The position numbers and the translations under genes are program-made. This document shows, piece by piece, positions 20,125-27,229 of a DNA stretch of 27,229 nucleotides. Below the pieces are notes generated by a model. That model did not search any database. It had not been told where the DNA came from and was given only the letters and a program-made list of their open reading frames with translations. Positions within the stretch are counted from its first letter, which is position 1; the number at the start of each line of letters is the position of its first letter. This stretch comes from Apophysomyces variabilis. Its lineage: Eukaryota > Mucoromycota > Mucoromycetes > Mucorales > Mucoraceae. Where the stretch lies: assembly GCA_002749535.1 (NCBI GenBank), contig MZZL01000012.1:19648-46876 (forward strand), written 5' to 3'.

Positions 20125-23100
20125 AGGGAGGTCAGTTGTGCATTGTCGATGAGAAACCCTCCCCTGAGGCGAGTAATCTGCCCGAATCAGGAAAAGAGAA
20201 TTGCGATATGTCCGTTAATAAAGAATCTGTTCCCTCTTATGTACCTGTTACCAATGCTGACGCTGACGTGGAACTGCTCAAAGACCAACATTTCCTTGAG
20301 CAGTTACACACAACTGTTGACACCGATTTACCACTTTATGAGATCCAAATCGCTGGTCGACGTTTCCTTGCCCTTATAGACAGTGGCGCAGGCGCGAACT
20401 ACATATCTCCTGAAGCTGCGAAATACGCCACTGCTCTTACGACAGTTTCGACCCGTGAAGTGGAAACCGCTGGTGGCCATCGCACAGCGATATCTCAGAA
20501 GGCACATCTAGTTCTGACCTTGGGTGGCTGCAAACAAACGGTTGAAGCGTACGTGTTCCCAACTAAGTTCGATCTAATCTTGGGACGTGCGTGGCTCCAA
20601 TCTGTCAAACCCTGTCCGGATTGGACCACCGATCAATGGCGTTTCACTATGGATGGGTGCATGTATGTGTTGTATCCAGACAAGACGCGTACGACGGAGC
20701 CTCAACTTGACTATCTCGTCTCTGCCAAACAAGCTAAGAAGCTCGTCAAAAAGCATGGTGCGGAATGCTTTTTGGTGCATTTCAAGGACCTGTCGCAAGA
20801 GTTCCCAAAGTCCGATTGGAGTGGTCTTGTCGAAGAATACAGCGAGGTCTTTAAGGATGAACCTGTTGGGATACCTCCTGATAGGGGAATCCATCATGTA
20901 ATCGATACTGGCGATGCAAAACCTGTTAACAGGCCACCCTTCAAGATGAGCCCGGCAGAACTGGATGAATTGAAACGACAACTATCCGAATTGCTCGCCC
21001 TTGGCCGGATCCGTCCCAGCGCATCGCCATGGGGTGCACCAGTTCTGTTCGTGAAGAAAAAAGATGGATCAATGCGGATGTGTATTGACTACCGTGCACT
21101 CAACAAAGTCACTGTTCGCAACGCACATCCACTTCCGCGGATAGATGAATGCTTGGATCGGCTACATGGAGCATCCCACTTCACAAGCCTTGACCTTAAG
21201 AGTGGATATCATCAAGTTCGCATTCACCCATCTGATGTGCCGAAAACCGCCTTTAACACACGTTATGGACAGTACGAGTTTCTGGTGCTACCATTTGGGC
21301 TCACGAATGCGCCACCCACGTTTCAGAGTCTTATGAATAACGTACTTGGTGATTGTCTAGACGATTTCGCATTAGTGTATCTGGACGATATCTTGATCTT
21401 TAGCAAGAACGAAGAGGACCATATGAAGCACGTCAGACATGTCCTCGATCGATTGCGCGCTGCGAAGCTTGTCGCAAATCTGAAGAAGTGCGAGTTCAAT
21501 AAGCGCGAATTACTTTTCGTTGGTTTCCAAGTTTCAGCGGATGGTATTTTGCCAGCACCTGATAAGATTAAAGCCATCCGAGATTGGCCCGTGCCAACCA
21601 ATGTCCAGCAAGTCCGCCAATTCATTGGTTTGGCACAGCATTATCGACGATTTATCCCTGGTTTCGCTAGCATTGCTGCACCGCTTACTGACCTCACAAA
21701 AGGGACCGGCCATAAACAACGCCCAATAGTCTGGACGGAGTCTTGCCAAGAAAGCTTCGATACATTGAAAGCAAAACTTACAAGTGCCCCAGTCCTTCTG
21801 CCTCCGGATATGCAGAAGCCGTTCAAGATCGAAACTGACGCGTCCGACTTTGGTATTGGTGCTGTCTTATTGCAACCCGATGATCATGGACAATGGCGCC
21901 CGTTGGCATACGAATCGAAGAAGCTGTCAAGCGCGGAACGATCTTATCCCGCCCAAGAGCGTGAACTACTGGCGATATTGCATGCGCTACGCACTTGGCG
22001 CTGCTTGATCGATGGAAAAGAATATACCGTCTATACGGACCATATGCCCCTGAAGTACTATCGACAACAGCAAAAGCCAACGCCACGTCTCATTCGTTGG
22101 ATATCAGACCTGGAATCTTACGATCCAGATATCCAGTACAAACCCGGCAAGGACAACCTTGTTCCTGATGCTCTGTCCCGCCGCGATGGTCCGACGTGTC
22201 TCGCTGATGATGTCTCCTTGGAACCGGATTATTTGTACGCTGCCCAGGTCGTTCCCCCAACCGAATGGCCTAAATTCTATGCTCATCCGGAAGATGACTG
22301 GCCTGAAGATTTTAAGCCGACCCTGAAAGCTCAGCGAGACCATTTCGTAGTGCGAGACGGTAAAGTATACCGCAAGGTGAAGATTGGTGAGACTTTCCAT
22401 GAAATCCGATACGCTCTTTTTGCTCGTCGGGCCGATTTGGTGCGCCAGTTTCATGAGGGTTTTGGTCATGCGGGTCAGACAACGGTATACGATCTGATGC
22501 GCAAACGTTGGTGGTGGCCCCAGATGCGCTCAGATATCCAAGAATGGTTGTCCACTTGTCCCCAATGTCAATTAGCCGGGAACGCCAACCGCAACGTCCA
22601 TCATGCGCCAATGAAGCCGTTAACCGTCCCTCCTGCCTTTTCTCGCTGGCACTTGGATTTTATTGGAGAGCTTCCTCTGACTCCTAGCGGTAACCGATGG
22701 CTTCTTGTGGCAGTAGATTACACTACAAACTGGCCCATTGCCCGCGCTGTCCCAGATGCCACCGGCGAAGCTATAGCTACCTTCTTATATGAGGAAATTG
22801 TAATGCGTTTTGGATGTCCCGAGGAAATACTGTCTGATCGCGGTGCCAACTTCATGTCGCAGGTGCTTGCGCACTATCTCGCCAAATTAAAGCAGCACCA
22901 TTTGTTTACCTCTGCCTACCACCCGCGCACGAATGGTAAATGCGAACGTTTGAATGGTGTTTTCAAACAGATGCTGCGCAAGTATGTTAATGGTGCCATC
23001 CATCGCTGGGATGAATTTATTTACACAGCTCTCTGGGCTTGCCGCGTGCGCAAACATCGCACTACAGGTTTTAGCCCTTTCTATTTGACGTATGGTCGAG

Positions 23101-23741
23101 AACCTCGTCTACCAGGTGACCCATTACACCCATTTGTCACTGTCCCGACTACACATGACTTCGAAACGCGCGCTAAGGCCTTATTGCCGGACCTTCGGCG
23201 TTTACGTACTGATCGCACCACTGCGGAAACCCGGATGACCACTGCCAGTGAAAAAGACAAGGCTCGTTGGGACGCTGCTATTGCACTGCAAGAGTTTGAT
23301 GTCGGTGATCATGTTTTATTGCGCCATGAAAACCCCTACAGCCTTGAGTACAATTGGATGGGTCCATACGTCGTGGTAGACAAACATGCCCCTGCCGGTA
23401 TCTACAAGCTGACTTCCCTTGAGGGAGAACCTTACAACTCTTGGGTGCATATTGATCGTCTCAAGTATGCGAAATCAGAAAGCTTCCAGTCCACCTGGTA
23501 TCGCCCTGCTACGTCCCGTGCCCAATGGCGGCAGGAAATGACCTCTCTTGCCTCTTCTTCCAAGCTGGCCGCTTTACCTATGCTACCGTTGCTCGAGGAC
23601 GACCAACATTCTGAGGAGGGGGTATTGTCGTCGCTGAATCCCGATCCCTGGAATTCGGACTTCTTTTGTGTGGACCCTGAGATGGACGAACGAATCGGAT
23701 CGATTGTTGAGGTAGAAGAAACGGAAGAAGACGATGTTTGA
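20040..23741 (+). CDS. pol: Pol polyprotein: protease, RT, RNase H, integrase
   Basis: The open frame spans 1,233 residues. The true N-terminus is probably a Gag-Pol frameshift product. Aspartic protease: LIDSGAG, Asp at residue 114. Reverse transcriptase: [19 protein letters not shown], then YLDD at 447-450. RNase [14 protein letters not shown], Asp600. Integrase: an H-x3-H and C-x2-C zinc region (HEGFGH, CPQC), then catalytic Asp873, Asp933 and Glu969 in D-x59-D-x35-E spacing. After that comes a GPY/F-type module (WMGPYVVVD) near the C-terminus. I see no chromodomain. The last ~38 codons and the stop lie inside the 3' LTR (from 23626). No disabling mutation was found, so the polyprotein could be functional. 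Confidence 0.96.
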   Translation: MQGTNCSDPQIRSRTATTNLGFSARTTVKGGQLCIVDEKPSPEASNLPESGKENCDMSVNKESVPSYVPVTNADADVELLKDQHFLEQLHTTVDTDLPLYEIQIAGRRFLALIDSGAGANYISPEAAKYATALTTVSTREVETAGGHRTAISQKAHLVLTLGGCKQTVEAYVFPTKFDLILGRAWLQSVKPCPDWTTDQWRFTMDGCMYVLYPDKTRTTEPQLDYLVSAKQAKKLVKKHGAECFLVHFKDLSQEFPKSDWSGLVEEYSEVFKDEPVGIPPDRGIHHVIDTGDAKPVNRPPFKMSPAELDELKRQLSELLALGRIRPSASPWGAPVLFVKKKDGSMRMCIDYRALNKVTVRNAHPLPRIDECLDRLHGASHFTSLDLKSGYHQVRIHPSDVPKTAFNTRYGQYEFLVLPFGLTNAPPTFQSLMNNVLGDCLDDFALVYLDDILIFSKNEEDHMKHVRHVLDRLRAAKLVANLKKCEFNKRELLFVGFQVSADGILPAPDKIKAIRDWPVPTNVQQVRQFIGLAQHYRRFIPGFASIAAPLTDLTKGTGHKQRPIVWTESCQESFDTLKAKLTSAPVLLPPDMQKPFKIETDASDFGIGAVLLQPDDHGQWRPLAYESKKLSSAERSYPAQERELLAILHALRTWRCLIDGKEYTVYTDHMPLKYYRQQQKPTPRLIRWISDLESYDPDIQYKPGKDNLVPDALSRRDGPTCLADDVSLEPDYLYAAQVVPPTEWPKFYAHPEDDWPEDFKPTLKAQRDHFVVRDGKVYRKVKIGETFHEIRYALFARRADLVRQFHEGFGHAGQTTVYDLMRKRWWWPQMRSDIQEWLSTCPQCQLAGNANRNVHHAPMKPLTVPPAFSRWHLDFIGELPLTPSGNRWLLVAVDYTTNWPIARAVPDATGEAIATFLYEEIVMRFGCPEEILSDRGANFMSQVLAHYLAKLKQHHLFTSAYHPRTNGKCERLNGVFKQMLRKYVNGAIHRWDEFIYTALWACRVRKHRTTGFSPFYLTYGREPRLPGDPLHPFVTVPTTHDFETRAKALLPDLRRLRTDRTTAETRMTTASEKDKARWDAAIALQEFDVGDHVLLRHENPYSLEYNWMGPYVVVDKHAPAGIYKLTSLEGEPYNSWVHIDRLKYAKSESFQSTWYRPATSRAQWRQEMTSLASSSKLAALPMLPLLEDDQHSEEGVLSSLNPDPWNSDFFCVDPEMDERIGSIVEVEETEEDDV
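23613..23622 (+). other. Polypurine tract
   Basis: GAGGAGGGGG ends 3 nt before the 3' LTR and would prime plus-strand DNA synthesis. It is embedded in the pol coding frame. Confidence 0.8.
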
Positions 23742-23986
23742 GATTATAACATCGCGAAACATCGTCTATCGAATAGTTGCCCTTGGAAAAGTTTTAGAAG
23801 TAGAATTGTTTTGCCGTCGTCCGTCAGGCACAATAATATAAATAGAGAGAAAGGCGATACAATAAAAAATCATCTTTTACGATCCTTATTTTTATTTATC
23901 TTATCGTTTCCCTGATCCGCTGCAAGTTTGACCGATCGACTACGTTACAGTGATTCGGAATAAAACTCAGATCCAAGGAAACGACA
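23626..23986 (+). repeat. 3' LTR
   Basis: 361 bp, TG...CA, identical by eye to the 5' LTR except for one 2-3 nt difference near its start. It encodes the pol C-terminus and stop. Confidence 0.95.
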
Positions 23987-23990
23987 AAAG
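23987..23990. repeat. Target-site duplication, right (AAAG)
   Basis: Direct repeat of 18680-18683, adjoining the 3' LTR. Confidence 0.85.
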
Positions 23991-24024
23991 ATATACGACA
24001 ACGGCAACGACACGACAAAAATAT

Positions 24025-24029
24025 AAAAA
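24025..24029 (-). terminator. Pol III terminator of tRNA-Asn
   Basis: AAAAA on the plus strand gives five T residues immediately after the discriminator base of the minus-strand tRNA-Asn gene. Confidence 0.8.
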
Positions 24030-24103
24030 CGCTCCTAGGTGGGCTCGAACCACCAACCTCCTGATTAACAGTCAGACGCGCTAGCCAATTGCGCCATAAG
24101 AGC
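24030..24103 (-). tRNA. tRNA-Asn (anticodon GUU)
   Basis: Read on the minus strand, the cloverleaf has acceptor stem GCTCTTA with TAGGAGC and a D arm with GCGC/GCGC stems. The anticodon stem TCTGA/TCAGG encloses loop CTGTTAA, with anticodon GTT at 24069-24067. The T arm is GGTGG TTCGAGC CCACC, and the discriminator is G at 24030. There is no intron. Its 3' end faces the gypsy element, whose 3' LTR ends 43 bp away. Confidence 0.96.
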
Positions 24104-24523
24104 TTAATTGTTTTGAACCAAAGTCAAAAATCTTTTCAGCCGTACATAGGACCAACATCGACATGGAATTTACATCGAAATCACAGGAAATGTCCCGAGT
24201 ATTCACGATGAACAGACGTACGTACACAACAATTGCACTGAATGTAGTGCACCTAAGTGGGGTGCGCTGAGAGGGGGTGAGCGAGCGGAAACCAAAAACG
24301 ACCAAATGATCCTGAAGTTAACAATGCAGTATATAAAACTGGGTGTAACACGTCGTGATAAATTACATACGACATCTGTTTCTCAAATACATCCATGGAT
24401 CTTACCTATAACATAATTTTGCCTTTTAAATCTTTTGTTATCATCATTTTTTAATTGGTAGTCTTAATATGTCTTTGGCCTGAGGACAAACTGTTGTATC
24501 TAAAAGGACAACAACCCTAAATA
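24104..24523. other. Intergenic segment between tRNA-Asn and hAT element
   Basis: It contains a TATA-type promoter candidate (24330-24338) followed by a 19-codon open frame from an ATG at 24395 that ends before the hAT terminus. Nothing else was recognised. Confidence 0.5.
24330..24338 (+). promoter_or_regulatory. Orphan TATA box
   Basis: TATATAAAA followed 57 bp later by an ATG in the context CATCCATGG. The downstream frame (19 codons) is too short to be a known gene. The hAT element begins about 130 bp beyond, so the original gene body may have been displaced. Confidence 0.35.
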
Positions 24524-27229
24524 TAAGGCTCGCAACGGTCGGTATGGGATGGTACGGGCCGGTCCAAGGTAGGTGGACCAAGACTGTCAGTTATTACTAC
24601 TCGGTCAGTATTTGAGATAGTCTATAATTGGGACGGTCTAAGGTCAGGTACTAAGACCACTGGAAGGACTGTTGGGAGGACCGTCAGTCTATGCTATGCC
24701 TTTCACATGACATTACACACAATATTACTTACAGACATTCAAAGTAAATATTTCTCTTTACTTCAATAAGTGCAGTTATACAAGTATACAAAAGCTTTGT
24801 TGCTTGCAAGATTTTCAGTTTCCGTGTGATTTACATTACAGATTAAGAGAAGCAGTTCATGTAATAAGAAAGGTAAAATGCAATGCATCGTTTATTAACT
24901 GCTAATTCAACACTCGATTTATTTCAGAGAATACTGTATATCAATTCTTTAGTTCTTGTCGTAGCCGGTGATTTTCAAGCATACAAGCACGAATGGTTTC
25001 TACAGCAAGTGAAGCACGATTTGGGCTTATAATAGCCTTGCCATCGGAGAAGACTCGTTCTGATGGAGCACTTGTACCTGAGATAACAAAAGTTAATCAG
25101 AAGACGAATGTGGGGTGAACAAAGACACTAACCTGGAATTGCTAAGTAATCGCGCGCCATTCTAGCTAAGGATGGATACTTGCTAATTCCTACAGTCTGC
25201 CACCAGCGAAGCGGATCGCAGTTTTCAGCATCGGTTGTGAGATATTCGGAGAGCTCATCTTCTTGTCGTGTCTTCCCTTTGTCGCGCAGATGACCGAACA
25301 GATGCTGTAACAGTTCATCTTTTCCCACCTCTGTTTGTGCTTAACTAGTAGCAATATTCTCACCAGCATGCTCAACTTCAGGGTACGCCATAAAAACGGT
25401 GTGCACTTGCTTCTCTACAAACTGTACCCATTCAGTTTCCCATTCGTGTCGCTTATGGTAAGATAGCTTTAGTCGAGGATCTAGTACTGTAAACGATCGT
25501 TTAGCTTAAAAAATTTACGTTAAGAGTGTTACCTGTTGCTACTGAGCAAATGGGTGCGAAGTCAGTCATGTTATAGTACTTCTGCAGTTTTTCGAAGCAT
25601 GCAACTGCTGCCTCCTGAAGCTCCGAATTGCTAGTGGTGTAGTTATCCAGCTTGTCCATCAGAACGTTATATGTAGGTATAACGATCCCCATGGTTGGGT
25701 AATTGCTAGCACTTAACATTGTTGTGCTCTTTTTGAAGATCTATCATTAAAAGGTGGGCACTACATATTTAGAAATCAATATATCTAATAGTAACTTTAC
25801 CTCTAGAAGGTCTTTCAAGTGAATTAAGATTTTCCACTCATTCTCAGAAAAGCGACCATTTGTTCAGGTGGGTTTCAATGCTTGTCAACACAACGAGTGG
25901 GCTTTGGATACGCAACGCGGAATCGATCATGTCATACGTAGAATTCCACCGTGTTTTAACATCAATTACCGGCTGGTAATGTCGCACAGTCATGTTTGCA
26001 CAGCACTGCTTCAGTTTTTCACGGAGTTGAACAGAACGGCGGATCGAGACAACGACATTTCGAAGCTATAACTGTGCTAAGTATAATATATATGTAGTAA
26101 CTGATTACCTTGGCTAATATAGAAGAAATTTCGGTCGTACTCCGATCAAAATGGATCTGTTCGTCATATACGTTGATCGTTGCTTCCGGGATTATTTTGA
26201 TTGTTGCCAAAAGATCCTGCACCGCAAGGTTAATAACATGTGCAAGACAGCGGTTATGCTGACTTTTAGCACTGAAGAAGACGCCATATTCGGGCCAGGT
26301 TTCTTCCAGATGTTGCATAAGTGTATCATTACTTGATGCATTATCGGTTGTTATTGCTAAGATCTGTTGATAGTGGATCACTTAAAACTGGTAAACGGTA
26401 TCAAACCACCTACCTTCGAATGTATATTGAGATCGTGCATTGACCTCATCAAGGCATCACCTATTGCTTGCCCAGTATGACTTCCCTCGATATGGATAAA
26501 ATCTAGCAGTAAATCGTGGATCTGCCAGTTTGCATCGATGAAATGACCAGTAACTGCACGGAAACTAAATGAATTTGGTGACATCCACATGTCAAGCGTA
26601 AGAGATATATTAGAATCTAGTGTCTAAAAGAAGCTATTAATATGATAATTGCATTCTGCAAATATCTTACTGCCAGTTGATCTCTCAAGATAGTACGGCC
26701 ATGATTGCAGCTATTTATAATATCAGATTTAAGAGTGTTTGCGCTTATGGATATCGCTTCTGGATTGAGGTAACTGATCAGGGTTTGAAACGATTTTGAC
26801 TCTATTTCAATGAATGGCTGGTCATTGAGAACAACCCATTCCCGAAGATGTTGACGAAATTTGGAGTTGCTAAATTGAGGATGGCTACATTACATGTAAG
26901 TACAGCAAGATATACATATATTTAACGGTACTTACGAGGTAACAAATTGGTCCAATGGTCCTTTTTGGGTTGGAGGCTGAGCACTCTTCCATTCTTTAGG
27001 ATGGTAACTGCTCACATGTTTTCGCATTTGCTTAGTGCTGCTCCCATTAGCAGAAACCACTGATCTCTTGCTTGTTCTAGATTGGATAAGCAATATATTA
27101 GGGGCGTAACCAGTTTGGCATATTAGCACAAACCCATCATCTCCGTCACATACGGTACACAAAGCTGTCTTCGACTTCGAACTATTATCCCAGTTAAATG
27201 GTTTAAACCACTTCCAAACAACGCTAGTG
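24524..27229 (-). mobile_element. hAT DNA transposon, right copy (5' end outside window)
   Basis: The element extends from a probable terminal repeat beginning TAAGGCTCGCAACGG at 24524, a hAT-like end, to beyond the window. A subterminal region rich in GGTCC/GGACC-like words (24530-24700) follows the end, and then the transposase gene on the minus strand. The outer terminus and the 8-bp duplication cannot be checked because the other end is missing. Bases 26329-27229 are nearly identical to the inverted left copy at 15-915. Confidence 0.7.
24941..27229 (-). pseudogene. hAT transposase gene, nearly full length, two lesions
   Basis: Minus-strand exons include 27229-26936 (BED zinc finger), 26884-26671, 26623-26414, 26363-26109 (ITTDNASSNDTL, HNRCLAHVINLAVQDLL), 26065-25801 (TRWNSTYDMID), and 25730-25543 (YPTMGIVIPTYNVLMDKLD). 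A further stretch from about 25483 begins VLDPRLKLSYHKRHEW and ends at 25133. The last exon, 25077-24941, is the C-terminal hAT dimerisation domain (WWQTVGISKYPSLARMARDY joined to GTSAPSERVFSDGK). Introns are short with GT-AG ends. This order, zinc finger, RNase H-like core, dimerisation helix, is that of hAT transposases. Lesions: a 1-nt frameshift near 25866 and an in-frame TAA at 25341-25343. The enzyme would therefore be inactive unless these are sequence errors. The start codon lies beyond the window. Confidence 0.88.

Larger units (their letters stand above)
18684..23986 (+). mobile_element. Complete Ty3/gypsy LTR retrotransposon
   Basis: The element is 5,303 bp, flanked by a 4-bp duplication, with LTRs of 362 and 361 bp that begin TG and end CA. 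By eye the LTRs differ only at AAT versus CT near 18707/23649, so insertion was recent. The order is LTR, primer binding site, leader with four repeated hairpins, gag, then pol with protease, reverse transcriptase, RNase H and integrase, a polypurine tract and the 3' LTR. The RT-RNaseH-integrase order defines Ty3/gypsy. No in-frame stop interrupts gag or pol, so the copy may be autonomous. It lies 43 bp from the 3' end of a tRNA-Asn gene. Confidence 0.96.

Overview
The window looks like a repeat-rich stretch of a filamentous fungal genome, most likely from an early-diverging (Mucoromycota-type) fungus. The reasons are: spliceosomal introns of about 45-110 bp, several with a TACTAAC-like branch site; two nuclear-type tRNA genes with Pol III T-run terminators; a gene with the fungus-specific fusion of a lycopene-cyclase-type membrane domain to a phytoene synthase; and a mix of Ty3/gypsy, hAT, Crypton-type and Fanzor-type elements. 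The species assignment is inference.

Layout. (1) 1-915 is the 5' part of a hAT transposase gene, cut at 916 by a 1,368-bp non-autonomous TIR element (916-2283) with helically phased subterminal heptamers. (2) 2284-6000 is non-coding apart from tRNA-Ile(AAU) at 2488-2561. (3) 6001-8155 carries the one intact host-like gene, a three-exon carRP/carRA-like gene of 637 codons. Its phytoene synthase half keeps both aspartate-rich motifs, but both repeats of its cyclase half have lost the conserved acidic motif. (4) 9357-11685 (minus) is a four-exon Crypton-type tyrosine recombinase pseudogene. (5) 12212-17025 (plus) is a decayed multi-exon locus whose last third is a Fanzor (eukaryotic TnpB-like) nuclease with several frameshifts, a stop, and Asp to Asn at the RuvC-I position. 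(6) 18684-23986 is a structurally complete, very young Ty3/gypsy retrotransposon with near-identical LTRs, a 4-bp target duplication, an initiator-Met-type primer binding site, gag and pol in a -1 overlap, and four repeated hairpins in the leader. It sits 43 bp from the 3' end of tRNA-Asn(GUU) at 24030-24103 (minus). (7) 24524-27229 (minus) is a second, nearly complete hAT copy with a frameshift and a stop. It is in inverted orientation to the first copy, and about 900 bp are almost identical between the two.

Functionally the window is one carotenoid/isoprenoid gene and two tRNA genes in a transposon graveyard. The DNA-transposon and nuclease genes are broken, whereas the gypsy element looks recently inserted and intact. 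Both window ends lie inside the same hAT repeat, which suggests a sequence contig that ends where a dispersed repeat could not be resolved. All reading frames and splice sites were inferred by eye; no alignment or database search was run.
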